A stretch of DNA of 50,265 bases from Flavobacteriales bacterium (GTDB lineage Bacteria > Bacteroidota > Bacteroidia > Flavobacteriales_D > Crocinitomicaceae). Positions 35,884 through 44,586 of this stretch are shown one piece after another. The stretch's first letter is position 1, and every line of letters begins with the position of its first letter. Where the stretch lies: assembly GCA_947462255.1 (NCBI GenBank), contig CANHOA010000024.1, forward strand, positions 1 through 50,265, written 5' to 3'. The translations under genes and the position numbers were made by a program. Under the pieces are notes generated by a model. That model was not told where the DNA came from. It did no database searches and saw only the letters and a list, made by a program, of their open reading frames with translations.

Positions 35884-38199
35884 ATGGCAAAAAATTTAGT
35901 GATCGTTGAGTCACCAGCAAAAGCAAAAACAATTGAGGGATATTTAGGCAATCAATTCATTGTAAAATCGAGCTATGGCCACGTGCGTGACCTAGCAAAA
36001 AAAGGATTGTCTGTTGACATCAGCAATAACTTTAGCCCAGTATATGAAGTGACTCCGGATAAAAAAACGTTAGTTGCGGATTTAAAAAAACACGTTAAAG
36101 CTGCAGAAATTATATGGTTAGCAACGGATGAGGACCGTGAAGGAGAAGCTATTTCTTGGCATTTATATGAAACATTGGGACTTAAAGATGAAAATACAAG
36201 GCGAATTACATTTAATGAAATAACAAAGTCAGCGATTTTAAAAGCGATTGAAAATCCAAGAAAAGTTAACAAGGAATTAGTTGATGCGCAGCAAGCTCGT
36301 CGAATTTTAGATAGAATTGTCGGGTTTGAATTATCACCAGTGCTATGGAAAAAAGTGAAGCCCGGATTATCTGCGGGTCGTGTACAATCCGTTGCGGTGA
36401 AATTAATTGTTGATAAAGAAGATGAAATTGAGGCATTTAACTCAGCAGGATTTTTTCGTGTCCTTGGACAATTTAAAGCGCTTAATGGAAATTTCAGAGC
36501 AGAATTAAACAAGAATTTAACAACCATTGATGAGGCCAATTCATTACTTCAACAATGTATAACAACAAATTTCTTTGTTGAAAGCACCCAAAAGAAACCT
36601 GCGAGTAAATCACCATCTGCTCCTTTTACAACCTCAACTTTACAACAAGAAGCAAGTTTGAAATTAGGATTCTCTGTTACCAAAACGATGAGTGTAGCTC
36701 AGCGTTTATATGAAGCAGGGTGGATTACCTATATGAGAACTGATTCCATGAATTTATCGGAAACGGCAATGACGGCCGCAAAAGATCAAATTATAAAAAA
36801 TTACGGTGAAAAATATTGGAAATTAACAAAATACACAACTAAATCAGCAGGCGCTCAAGAAGCACACGAAGCGATACGACCGACCGATTTTTCTAACAGT
36901 GAGTACTCCGGAGAAAGCGACGAAAAAAGGTTGTATGATTTAATTTGGAAACGTGCAATTGCAAGTCAAATGGCGCATGCGCAGTTAGAAAGAACCACTA
37001 TAATCTTGGGGGGCTTAAACACTGGGCATCACTTTCAAGCAAAAGGGGAAGTAATTCTTTTTGATGGATTTTTAAAGGTATACTTAGCTTCGAATGTTGA
37101 CGAAATAGAAGAGGAGGAAAGTGATCTACTTCCATTGGTAAAAGACTCAGAAAAATTAGAAGCGCAAGAAATTAAGGCTACAGAACGATTTACAAGACCA
37201 CCTGCAAGGTATGCTGAAGCTTCTTTGGTTAAAAAATTGGAGGAATTAGGCATCGGCCGCCCGTCTACTTATGCTCCAACTATTACTACTATTCAAAATA
37301 GAGGATATGTTGAGAAAAAGGAAAACGAAGGGCAGCTGCGAAAATATGTAGAGCTAAGCTTGGCTAATGGGGAAATTACTACAACGGATAAAACTGAAAC
37401 AACAGGAAAAGAAAGAAATCGACTCTCTCCGACTGATATAGGTGTTTTAGTAACACGATTTTTAAGTGAAAATTTCGAAAAAGTACTAGATTATAATTTT
37501 ACAGCTCAAGTTGAAGCTAAATTTGATGAGATTGCAATGGGCAATATCAAGTGGACTCAAATGCTGAACGAATTTTATAGCCCTTTTCACCTAACTGTTG
37601 AGAATACATTAGAAAATTCTGCTCGAGTTACGGGAGAGAGAGCCTTAGGTACGCACCCTACGAACGGTAGAAAAGTAATCGTAAGAATGGGAAAATATGG
37701 TCCAATGGCACAAATTGGCGACGAAGAATTAGATGGCGAAAAACCAGTTTTTGCATCCCTGCTCAAAAATCAATCGATTCATACGATTACCATTGAAGAA
37801 GTACTAGAACTTTATAAATTGCCGCGTGTACTCGGAGTATACGAGGACGTAGATGTTAAAGCAAATATAGGTCGATTTGGCCCCTATGTGCAGCAATCAA
37901 AATTATTTGTTTCTATTCCTAAAGAGGAAGATCCCATGACCATTACATTGGAGCGAGCAATTGAGCTTATTGTAACTAAAAAAGAAGAGGATGCTAATCG
38001 CTTGGTTAAGTCTTTTGAAGCAAGAGAAGATGTTACGCTATTAAATGGAAAATATGGCGTTTACCTCAAAATTGGAAAATTGAATTATAAACTACCAAAA
38101 GATTGTGACACTCAAACAATTACTTTAGAGGAATGCCTGATTATTGCAGAAAATCAACCGCAAAAATCAAAAGCAAAAAAAACATTTAAAAAGAAATAA
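35884..38199 (+). CDS. topA: DNA topoisomerase I (type IA)
   Basis: Relaxes negative supercoils through a transient 5'-phosphotyrosine. The 771 residues begin with the TOPRIM domain 'MAKNLVIVESPAKAKTIEGY' (Glu 9) and 'ATDEDREGEAISWHL' (Asp 82, Asp 84). The active-site Tyr is 283 in 'WITYMRTDSMN'. The C-terminus lacks Cys4 zinc fingers and instead has topoisomerase C-terminal repeat units ('MGKYGPMAQIGDEE', 'NIGRFGPYVQQ', 'NGKYGVYLKIG') and a Lys-rich tail, as is common in Bacteroidota. It is transcribed divergently from miaB. Confidence 0.97.
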   Translation: MAKNLVIVESPAKAKTIEGYLGNQFIVKSSYGHVRDLAKKGLSVDISNNFSPVYEVTPDKKTLVADLKKHVKAAEIIWLATDEDREGEAISWHLYETLGLKDENTRRITFNEITKSAILKAIENPRKVNKELVDAQQARRILDRIVGFELSPVLWKKVKPGLSAGRVQSVAVKLIVDKEDEIEAFNSAGFFRVLGQFKALNGNFRAELNKNLTTIDEANSLLQQCITTNFFVESTQKKPASKSPSAPFTTSTLQQEASLKLGFSVTKTMSVAQRLYEAGWITYMRTDSMNLSETAMTAAKDQIIKNYGEKYWKLTKYTTKSAGAQEAHEAIRPTDFSNSEYSGESDEKRLYDLIWKRAIASQMAHAQLERTTIILGGLNTGHHFQAKGEVILFDGFLKVYLASNVDEIEEEESDLLPLVKDSEKLEAQEIKATERFTRPPARYAEASLVKKLEELGIGRPSTYAPTITTIQNRGYVEKKENEGQLRKYVELSLANGEITTTDKTETTGKERNRLSPTDIGVLVTRFLSENFEKVLDYNFTAQVEAKFDEIAMGNIKWTQMLNEFYSPFHLTVENTLENSARVTGERALGTHPTNGRKVIVRMGKYGPMAQIGDEELDGEKPVFASLLKNQSIHTITIEEVLELYKLPRVLGVYEDVDVKANIGRFGPYVQQSKLFVSIPKEEDPMTITLERAIELIVTKKEEDANRLVKSFEAREDVTLLNGKYGVYLKIGKLNYKLPKDCDTQTITLEECLIIAENQPQKSKAKKTFKKK

Positions 38200-38204
38200 T
38201 AGAT

Positions 38205-38212
38205 TATATTTG
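38205..38212 (+). promoter_or_regulatory. Possible promoter -7 element (TATATTTG) for ssb
   Basis: TATATTTG fits TAnnTTTG and ends only 5 bp before the ssb ATG at 38218. If used, the transcript would start at or next to the start codon, giving a leaderless or nearly leaderless mRNA. Confidence 0.4.
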
Positions 38213-38217
38213 TATCA

Positions 38218-38661
38218 ATGAGCGGCAGTGTTAATAAAGTAATTTTAATTGGAAATTTAGGAAAAGACCCAGAGGTTCGGCGTTTGGAAAATGGAGCCGT
38301 ACTTGCATCTTTCTCCATAGCGACCTCTGAATCATACGTCGATAAACAGTCGGGTGATAAAAAAGAAATTACCGATTGGCATGATGTCGTTTTATGGCGT
38401 GGATTAGCTGAAGTCGCTGAGAAATACCTGGTGAAAGGAACCAAAATTTATGTCGAGGGTAAGTTGAAAAAACGCTCTTGGCAGGATAAAGAAGGAGTTA
38501 CTCGCTACAGCACTGAGGTTGTAGGTGACGAAATGACGATCTTGTCCAAAATAGAAAATAAAGAAAATAATACTGCACCCTATCGTGAGGAATCCAACAA
38601 AGAAGTGGTGCAGAAAATTCAAGATTTCTCCCCTGAAGAGGGAGATGTTTTACCTTTTTAA
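38218..38661 (+). CDS. ssb: Single-stranded DNA-binding protein
   Basis: 147 residues, one OB fold (about 1-110) beginning 'MSGSVNKVILIGNLGKDPEV' with 'TDWHDVVLWRGLAEVAEKYL' and 'KIYVEGKLKKRSW', a short polar linker and an acidic tail ending DVLPF, which recruits repair and replication proteins. Length is somewhat below the E. coli protein. It lies 18 bp after topA and 5 bp before gldE. An ssb-gldE-gldD order is familiar from gliding Flavobacteriia. Confidence 0.96.
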   Translation: MSGSVNKVILIGNLGKDPEVRRLENGAVLASFSIATSESYVDKQSGDKKEITDWHDVVLWRGLAEVAEKYLVKGTKIYVEGKLKKRSWQDKEGVTRYSTEVVGDEMTILSKIENKENNTAPYREESNKEVVQKIQDFSPEEGDVLPF

Positions 38662-38666
38662 TTTAA

Positions 38667-39992
38667 ATGATAAGCATCGAGCCTCCCAGTTTGCAATTTC
38701 CTGAAGTAATAAGTGCAGGATTAAGTAACGAATCTATCGTTTACTTTGTAATTATTTTTTTTCTGCTTTTCGTTTGCGCCGTTATGTCTGGATCCGAATC
38801 GGCATTGTTTTCAATAAAACCGGAGGAAAATAATAAACTTAAGTCCGAAGATTCAAAAGAAGCCAAAACAATTATTCACTTACTTTCTAATCCGCGGGAC
38901 TTATTAGCCACTATATTAATTGTCAATAATTTCGTAATTGTTGGGATCGTAATCTTGGCAACCTTTGTATTAGATGAGGAATTTCCTACAAAACCAGGTA
39001 ACGAGCTTATTCGATTTTTAATTGAAGTGGTCGGTATTACCTTCATGATATTACTTATTGGCGAGGTTATACCTAAGATTTATGCGACAAATAACGCAGA
39101 GAAAGCATCAAGATGGGTAGCAAGGCCTTTGTACTTAATTAGTAGAACCCCACCAGTATCTTGGTTGAAATGGGTACTCGTTAGTGGAAGTAAATTCATT
39201 TCTTTATCAAAAAAACAATCCGCTAATATCTCAGCAGATGAACTCGAACACGCTATTGCGCTTACTAAAGAAAGTGCAACCTCTGATGGTGAACAAAAAT
39301 TATTGGAGGGCATAGTAAAGTTTGGTCGAACTGAAGCATCTCAAATAATGAAGCCAAGAATTGAAATGTCAGCATTGGATGCTGAAACAAATTTTAAGGA
39401 AGTACTCGCTTTTGTATTAGAGGCAGGCTATTCAAGAATTCCGGTATATAAAGAAAACACAGATAATGTAATTGGAATATTATACATAAAGGATTTATTG
39501 CCATACCTATCAAAAGAACACGATTTTGACTGGATGACGGTCATTCGGAAACCCTTTTTTATTCCGGAAAATAAAAAGATAAACGATTTACTTCAAGAAT
39601 TTAGGAGTATGAAAATGCACTTAGCTGTGGTAGTTGATGAATATGGTGGTGCTTCCGGAATCATTACCCTTGAAGATATTCTAGAGGAAATAGTTGGAGA
39701 TATTACAGATGAATTTGATGACGATGAAATATCATATCAAAAATTGGACGATACCACTTATATTTTCGAAGGTAGAACGACCTTGAACGATTTTTATAAA
39801 GTCGTTGGATCTGATGGAAAAGAATTTGAGGCTCTTAAGGGTGACGCTGAAACAATCGGTGGGTTTATCAATGAACAAGCAGGGCGGATTATGAAAAATA
39901 AAGAATTTATAACGCAAGGGAATTTCAAATTAATAATTGAATCTTCCGATAAGCGGCGAGTTAAACAAGTTAGGGTTTTAATAACGAGTTAA
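38667..39992 (+). CDS. gldE: GldE, gliding-motility-associated CorC/HlyC-family membrane protein
   Basis: 441 residues. An N-terminal DUF21-type membrane domain has hydrophobic segments (about 24-45, 82-103, 120-137) with 'VMSGSESALFSIKPEE'. Two CBS domains follow (about 205-330: 'IMKPRIEMSALD', 'GYSRIPVYKENTDNVIGILY', 'MHLAVVVDEYGGASGIITLED'), then a CorC transporter-associated domain at the C-terminus. The family covers Mg2+/Co2+ efflux-type proteins; GldE is the version linked to gldD and T9SS/gliding. The call over a generic CorC protein rests on position between ssb and gldD. Confidence 0.92.
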   Translation: MISIEPPSLQFPEVISAGLSNESIVYFVIIFFLLFVCAVMSGSESALFSIKPEENNKLKSEDSKEAKTIIHLLSNPRDLLATILIVNNFVIVGIVILATFVLDEEFPTKPGNELIRFLIEVVGITFMILLIGEVIPKIYATNNAEKASRWVARPLYLISRTPPVSWLKWVLVSGSKFISLSKKQSANISADELEHAIALTKESATSDGEQKLLEGIVKFGRTEASQIMKPRIEMSALDAETNFKEVLAFVLEAGYSRIPVYKENTDNVIGILYIKDLLPYLSKEHDFDWMTVIRKPFFIPENKKINDLLQEFRSMKMHLAVVVDEYGGASGIITLEDILEEIVGDITDEFDDDEISYQKLDDTTYIFEGRTTLNDFYKVVGSDGKEFEALKGDAETIGGFINEQAGRIMKNKEFITQGNFKLIIESSDKRRVKQVRVLITS

Positions 39993-39994
39993 TC

Positions 39995-40609
39995 ATGCTA
40001 AGGAAGCGGAGTATTTATTATGTGATAGCGTTTGTGATTTTTACACTAGCAATTATTTTTTTCTCAAAAAACTTAATTTTTCAGCAAGAGTTTAATCCGA
40101 AACCACCAACTTATCTTAAGGTAAATTTACCGATGCACCAATATCATAATGAGATGGTGGCTTGTTTCTTAAACGTAAGTTCCGCTGATATTTTTACCTT
40201 GAAAAAAGTGTCAACCGATTATCTGGGTCAATGCGCTCAAGAGATTGATCTCGGTCCAATTAATGGGACGCTCTACTTGTATTACAAGGGTTTTAATACA
40301 AGAGATTCATTAGGCACTCTGATTAACCTATCTAACGATATGGTTGATGATCACAAAATAAAAGCAGACAAAATTGACTTTGAACAAATTATTGATGCTA
40401 ATAGAAAGGTTTATGGTACATTTTTCACCTTTAAAGGTAATGTAGCTACTAATTTTCAATTTTATCTAACGGATTCAGTTTCACATTTTGTAAGAGCGGA
40501 GGTGCTTTTAAATTGCCGTCCGAATTATGATAGCTTAAGGCCAACTCTTGATTACTTGAAAATTGATTTGCTAAAGTTTGTCAATACCCTTGAATGGAAA
40601 AAAAACTAA
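39995..40609 (+). CDS. gldD: GldD-like gliding motility protein without lipobox cysteine
   Basis: 204 residues starting 2 bp after gldE. A hydrophobic segment (about 8-28) is followed by 'FNPKPPTYLKVNLPMHQY', roughly residues 33-50, and the C-terminal block 'SHFVRAEVLLNCRPNYDSL' then 'YLKIDLLKFVNTLEWKK', which match the GldD family. Known GldD proteins are lipoproteins needed for gliding and T9SS function. Here no Cys lies in or just after the hydrophobic segment (the first Cys is about residue 57), so this copy may be a signal-anchored rather than lipidated protein. It overlaps folK by 16 bp. Confidence 0.88.
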   Translation: MLRKRSIYYVIAFVIFTLAIIFFSKNLIFQQEFNPKPPTYLKVNLPMHQYHNEMVACFLNVSSADIFTLKKVSTDYLGQCAQEIDLGPINGTLYLYYKGFNTRDSLGTLINLSNDMVDDHKIKADKIDFEQIIDANRKVYGTFFTFKGNVATNFQFYLTDSVSHFVRAEVLLNCRPNYDSLRPTLDYLKIDLLKFVNTLEWKKN

Positions 40610-41040
40610 ATGCTGTATACCTAGGATTAGGAAGCAATTTGGGAGATAAGATTGCAAATCTAAATCAAGCTCTTAATTTAATTTCTATTGAATTCGGCAC
40701 AATAACTCGAACATCAAGTTATTATTTTTCTGAACCGCAAGGATTTATTTCTGAAAATGAATTTGTTAATTTGGTAGTTAAGATCGAATCAAAGAAATTA
40801 CCTTTTGAAATTCTAGAAGGAATTCAAAAAATAGAAAAGTTAATGGGAAGAACGATTAATACAATCGGCCAATATCAAGACAGAATTATTGACATAGATA
40901 TTTTATTTCACAACAGCGTCATTATTAATGAGGTTAATCTTGTTATCCCCCATCCACTTATTTTGCAGAGAGAATTCGTTAAATCTCCGCTTTTAGAAAT
41001 ACTTGATGATTTGGCTTTGTTGAAGCTTTGCACTAATTAA
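40594..41040 (+). CDS. folK: FolK, 6-hydroxymethyl-7,8-dihydropterin pyrophosphokinase
   Basis: Transfers pyrophosphate from ATP to the pterin in folate synthesis. The 148 residues show 'VYLGLGSNLGDKIANLNQAL', 'SYYFSEPQGF', the 'DRIIDIDILFHNSVIIN' metal-binding Asp pair and the closing 'IPHPLILQREFVKSPLLEI'. The ATG lies in the gldD 3' end with a 16-bp overlap. No other folate gene is adjacent. A 13-T run follows the stop by about 20 bp. Confidence 0.95.
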   Translation: MEKKLNAVYLGLGSNLGDKIANLNQALNLISIEFGTITRTSSYYFSEPQGFISENEFVNLVVKIESKKLPFEILEGIQKIEKLMGRTINTIGQYQDRIIDIDILFHNSVIINEVNLVIPHPLILQREFVKSPLLEILDDLALLKLCTN

Positions 41041-41060
41041 AATTTGTGTTTGATTAGTTC

Positions 41061-41093
41061 TTTTTTTTTTTTTAATTATTATGGTTACTTTTG
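41061..41093 (+). promoter_or_regulatory. T13 tract followed by promoter -7 element (TACTTTTG)
   Basis: Thirteen T residues (41061-41073) lie 12 bp before TACTTTTG (41086-41093), which fits TAnnTTTG, 27 bp upstream of the ATG at 41121. The T-run occupies the spacer and -33 zone. Confidence 0.5.
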
Positions 41094-41120
41094 TTTGATA
41101 TTTTCAATAAAAAATTAATT

Positions 41121-42830
41121 ATGAAAGCAAATAATTTAAAATTTTTAGCCTTAATTGGTCTCTCTACATTAGCTATTTCTAGCTGTGATTTATTAAAGGA
41201 TGTTAGCTACTCTGTAACTCCTAATCCTTTAGAACTTCACGGAGACAACGTGAAAATTTCCGTTACTGTAAATATCCCTGAAAAAGGAATAAATAAAAAA
41301 GCAAAAGTTGAAATTACTCCAACCTTAGGAAATGCAAAGCTTTCTACTTGGACTATTCAAGGAGAAAAAGCAGTAGGTAATGGTCAAACTGTTAGTTTTA
41401 AGCCTGGAGGAACTGCTACATTTGAAGAAGTTGTTGCATATGATCCTTCAATGGAAGCATCTGCATTGAAATTGACAGGAAAGATTTTCAAAGGATCTAA
41501 AGAAAAAGAGCAGCTTCCTGAAACAACTATTGCTGATGCAACGATTATTACACCGCTTTTAGTTCGTCCTCAATTTATGATGGTTTATGCAAAAGATAAT
41601 TTGGTTCGTTCAAATGATAAATCTGTTTCTGCAGAAATTAATTTTGAAAAAGGTAAATCAGATGTGCGTGCAGCTGAATTAAAGGATAAAGATATTTCAG
41701 ATTTAATTCTTTGGTTAGCAGCCGCTCAAATGAATAATAAAATCATTGTTAATTCAATTGATATTAAGGGATTTGCATCTCCGGATGGTGAAGAGACTAA
41801 AAATGGTGCTCTATCTACTCAAAGATCTAGAATGGCTCGTTCCGCATTTCTTGCGTTATTGACGAAAGCTAAAATGGTAATGTACACTGATACTTCAAAG
41901 TATGCACTAATAGGTTTAGGAGAAGATTTTGATGGTTTTCAAAGCCAGTTATCAAGAACTACAACCATAAACGAAGATGATAAGGCATTGATTGTAAGAG
42001 TTATTCAAATGGCTAAAAATAAAGATGATAGAGAAAAAGAAATGATCAACCTTGGAAAATCTTGGAAGGAATTAGAAAAAGAAGTTTTCCCAATGATTAG
42101 AAGGTCAGTAATTACGATTAATTATACTGAAAATGGATGGACGGATAGCGAATTGCTTTCAGCATCAAGCACAAATCCTGCTTCATTAACAGTGGAAGAG
42201 TTATTATTTACATCAGAAAAATTGGTAAGTGACTTAAATGAAAAAGCGAGAATTTATCAAGTTGCTGCTAGTACCTATCCATCTGATTACCGCGTTCATA
42301 ATAACTTAGGTGCAATTAAATATACGCAAAATAAGTTGTCTGAGGCAAAGGCAAGCTTAGAGAAAGCGAATAACCTAATGGATAATGGTATGTCAAAAAA
42401 TAACTTAGCTGGAGTGGCAATGTCAAGTGGTGATCGTGCAACGGCTAAAAAATTATTGGCTCAGGTAAAAGACAAATCAGATCAGTTGGCCTATAACAAT
42501 GCTATTATTGCTGTGTTGGAAGGAAATTATACATCAGCGATTAGTGGATTTGGTGCAGGTTCAACTTATAACAAGTCCCTTGCACAAATTTTAGCTAACA
42601 AATTGGATGATGCGAGTAAAACAATTGCAGCTAGCCAAGATAAGGAATCAGCTGATGGGCATTATCTTAAAGCTATTATCGCTTCAAGAAGCAATGCTGG
42701 TGCTGACGCTGTTGTGAGTTGTCTTAAAGCTGCTTTTGCAAAGAACCCAGGTTTGAAAGAAAAAGCTGGAAGAGATAGAGAATTTATAAAGTTAATGAAC
42801 GACGCAACATTTTCTGCTGCTGTTAAGTAA
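41121..42830 (+). CDS. OmpA/TPR-like lipoprotein of unknown function
   Basis: 569 residues from ATG 41121; 10 extra in-frame codons upstream are rejected because this ATG begins a lipoprotein signal (ISSC, Cys 22). After beta-rich domains starting 'VSYSVTPNPLELHGDNVKI', an OmpA/Pal-like region follows ('EINFEKGKSDVRAAELKDKD', 'SIDIKGFASPDGEETKN', 'LSTQRSRMARSAF', about 180-250), which may bind peptidoglycan. The C-terminal third has TPR-like helices ('YRVHNNLGAIKYTQNKLSEA', 'KASLEKANNLMDNG'). I recall similar proteins in Bacteroidota under no settled name. It has its own promoter and a strong terminator, so it is probably monocistronic. Confidence 0.85.
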   Translation: MKANNLKFLALIGLSTLAISSCDLLKDVSYSVTPNPLELHGDNVKISVTVNIPEKGINKKAKVEITPTLGNAKLSTWTIQGEKAVGNGQTVSFKPGGTATFEEVVAYDPSMEASALKLTGKIFKGSKEKEQLPETTIADATIITPLLVRPQFMMVYAKDNLVRSNDKSVSAEINFEKGKSDVRAAELKDKDISDLILWLAAAQMNNKIIVNSIDIKGFASPDGEETKNGALSTQRSRMARSAFLALLTKAKMVMYTDTSKYALIGLGEDFDGFQSQLSRTTTINEDDKALIVRVIQMAKNKDDREKEMINLGKSWKELEKEVFPMIRRSVITINYTENGWTDSELLSASSTNPASLTVEELLFTSEKLVSDLNEKARIYQVAASTYPSDYRVHNNLGAIKYTQNKLSEAKASLEKANNLMDNGMSKNNLAGVAMSSGDRATAKKLLAQVKDKSDQLAYNNAIIAVLEGNYTSAISGFGAGSTYNKSLAQILANKLDDASKTIAASQDKESADGHYLKAIIASRSNAGADAVVSCLKAAFAKNPGLKEKAGRDREFIKLMNDATFSAAVK

Positions 42831-42848
42831 TTAAACTTACCTACTAAT

Positions 42849-43796
42849 TTAAAAGCCTCGGTTAATAGCCGAGGCTTTTTTCGTTCTACTCATTAAATAA
42901 TTTTGCTCCAATTGTCCTTCGGTGGCAATAAAATTGATTTCGCAATCAAGAAATTGCACATCCATTAGGGTGGAATACCCACAATAACTCATTAGTCTTT
43001 TTGTGCTGATTAATAATTTGTCAACTGCTTGCCAATCATGGTTTGATTTAAAATATGGTCTTAATGCTTCCGGCAGGCGATCGAGAATGTCTTCAGAACC
43101 AATGATAAACTTTGGGTCGTTCTCTGCAGAAAATCCTTCCGTGAAGTGAGTGATTAGTTTATTCGAAAAGGGCAGAGGCCCACTCACTAGTAGGATGCAT
43201 TCTATTTCCTTTATTGGCTTTGCCTCTGCTAACTGTTGTCGCTTAAAACGAGACTGTATGCCGATGTACATGGAGTTAGCATTCAAAGGGATAGATAACT
43301 CGCCTGCATATCGTTTTTCTTCATCGTCTACAATCCATATGTAATTAAATTTTCTAATCAAATAGCGGTGAAGCCATTGTATTGGCAACCAAATACCCTT
43401 AATCGGCAGTTTGCATTGGTGAGTTATAAAGATGGAGCAACAGGTAGAAGATCTAAATCCATACCGATGGTCTGAAAGGACAATATCAATGCTATGTTGA
43501 CTAATAAGCTTAGAAACCGTCTTTAATTCTTGTGTGTAGCGCCTCGATACTGGAATAAGGTTGCGCCAAATGTAACGCATTCTAAAACCATTTTCATTGA
43601 AAGTAAAAGGGTAGGGAGCATGTTCGATGTAGGTAATTCCGTCATTAAAATACTGTTTGAGAATCGCAAAATCAACTTCTCTCCCAGCGAAATAAAGTTC
43701 ATTATTGTTTTTTAATAAATGATCAATTATTGAGATGCAACGAGATAAATGCCCATAACCCCAATTTAATGGTGAAAGCAAGATTTTTTTATGCAT
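42849..43796 (-). CDS. Glycosyltransferase-like protein (GT-B, MurG-like fold)
   Basis: 315 residues from ATG 43796; an in-frame ATG at 43817 would add seven. The start 'MHKKILLSPLNWGYGHLSRC' matches the N-terminal glycine/histidine motif of Bacteroidota GT-B-type glycosyltransferases, and 'DHRYGFRSSTCCSIFITHQ', 'ECILLVSGPLPFSNKL' and 'LMSYCGYSTLMDVQFLDCEI' fit the second half. Sugar donor and acceptor are unknown. The last eight codons and the stop lie inside the terminator hairpin of the convergent lipoprotein gene. Confidence 0.78.
   Translation of the reverse strand: MHKKILLSPLNWGYGHLSRCISIIDHLLKNNNELYFAGREVDFAILKQYFNDGITYIEHAPYPFTFNENGFRMRYIWRNLIPVSRRYTQELKTVSKLISQHSIDIVLSDHRYGFRSSTCCSIFITHQCKLPIKGIWLPIQWLHRYLIRKFNYIWIVDDEEKRYAGELSIPLNANSMYIGIQSRFKRQQLAEAKPIKEIECILLVSGPLPFSNKLITHFTEGFSAENDPKFIIGSEDILDRLPEALRPYFKSNHDWQAVDKLLISTKRLMSYCGYSTLMDVQFLDCEINFIATEGQLEQNYLMSRTKKASAINRGF
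42851..42881 (+). terminator. Strong bidirectional terminator overlapping a gene end
   Basis: A perfect 11-bp stem, AAAAGCCTCGG (42851-42861) with CCGAGGCTTTT (42869-42879), has a 7-nt loop and a T-run to 42881. It ends the OmpA/TPR-like lipoprotein transcript. The same bases encode the last residues of the convergent glycosyltransferase. Confidence 0.9.
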
Positions 43797-43834
43797 AATT
43801 TCGTCTGGAAGCATCATTTTTTAATCAAAAGAGA

Positions 43835-43842
43835 CAAATTTA
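43835..43842 (-). promoter_or_regulatory. Promoter -7 element (TAAATTTG) for the glycosyltransferase gene
   Basis: TAAATTTG on the minus strand fits TAnnTTTG, 38 bp upstream of the ATG at 43796. A start near 43828 would leave either ATG usable. No -33 TTG is clear. Confidence 0.45.
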
Positions 43843-43877
43843 CATTGTATTGTGGTAAAGGTATCGTTGAGATTGGT

Positions 43878-43885
43878 TAATTTTG
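43878..43885 (+). promoter_or_regulatory. Promoter -7 element (TAATTTTG) for clpP
   Basis: TAATTTTG fits TAnnTTTG, 26 bp upstream of the clpP ATG. The nearest upstream TTG (43850-43852) is 25 nt away, slightly too far. Confidence 0.5.
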
Positions 43886-43911
43886 ACTTTCATAATAAAA
43901 ATAGATAGTGT

Positions 43912-44580
43912 ATGTTCGATAATAATGAATTTAAAAAATACGCAACCAAACACATGGGCTTAAATAGCATGAGTGTTGACCATTACATAGAATCTTCTAT
44001 GACGCCTTATATCATAGAGGAACGACCGATGAATATGACGCAAATGGATGTTTTTTCAAGGTTAATGATGGACAGAATTATATTTTTAGGCACCGGTATT
44101 AATGATCAAGTTGCCAACATTATAAATGCTCAATTACTTTTTCTTGAATCGGTTGATCCTAAAAAAGACATTCAAATTTATATGAATTCACCTGGGGGTT
44201 CAGTTTATGCTGGTCTAGGTATATATGATACGATGCAATACATTCGTCCTGATGTTGCTACTATTTGCACTGGAATCGCTGCTTCAATGGGAGCTGTTTT
44301 ATTGTGTGCGGGCGCAGAAGGAAAGCGTAGTGCTCTGAAGCATTCTCGTGTCATGATTCATCAGCCATTGGGAGGCGCTCAAGGCCAAGCATCAGATATC
44401 GAAATTACCACAAGAGAAATTCTTAAGTTGAAAAAAGAACTCTATGATATTATAGCTCTCCATTCAAAACAATCCTTTAAAAAGGTGTCTGCCGATTCTG
44501 ATAGAGATTATTGGATGACGGCAAGCGAAGCAAAAACATATGGTATGGTGGATGAGGTTTTACTTCGTAATCCTAAATAA
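43912..44580 (+). CDS. clpP: ClpP, ATP-dependent Clp protease proteolytic subunit
   Basis: The 222-residue serine protease forms the barrel of ClpXP. The catalytic triad is visible: Ser 125 in 'TGIAASMGAV', His 150 in 'VMIHQPLGG' and Asp 195 in 'VSADSDRDYW'. The oxyanion strand 'YMNSPGGSVYAGLGIYDTM' is intact. The N-terminal about 30 residues may be a cleaved propeptide. It lies 6 bp before clpX, its unfoldase partner, so the two are co-transcribed. Confidence 0.97.
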   Translation: MFDNNEFKKYATKHMGLNSMSVDHYIESSMTPYIIEERPMNMTQMDVFSRLMMDRIIFLGTGINDQVANIINAQLLFLESVDPKKDIQIYMNSPGGSVYAGLGIYDTMQYIRPDVATICTGIAASMGAVLLCAGAEGKRSALKHSRVMIHQPLGGAQGQASDIEITTREILKLKKELYDIIALHSKQSFKKVSADSDRDYWMTASEAKTYGMVDEVLLRNPK

Positions 44581-44586
44581 ATAGTA

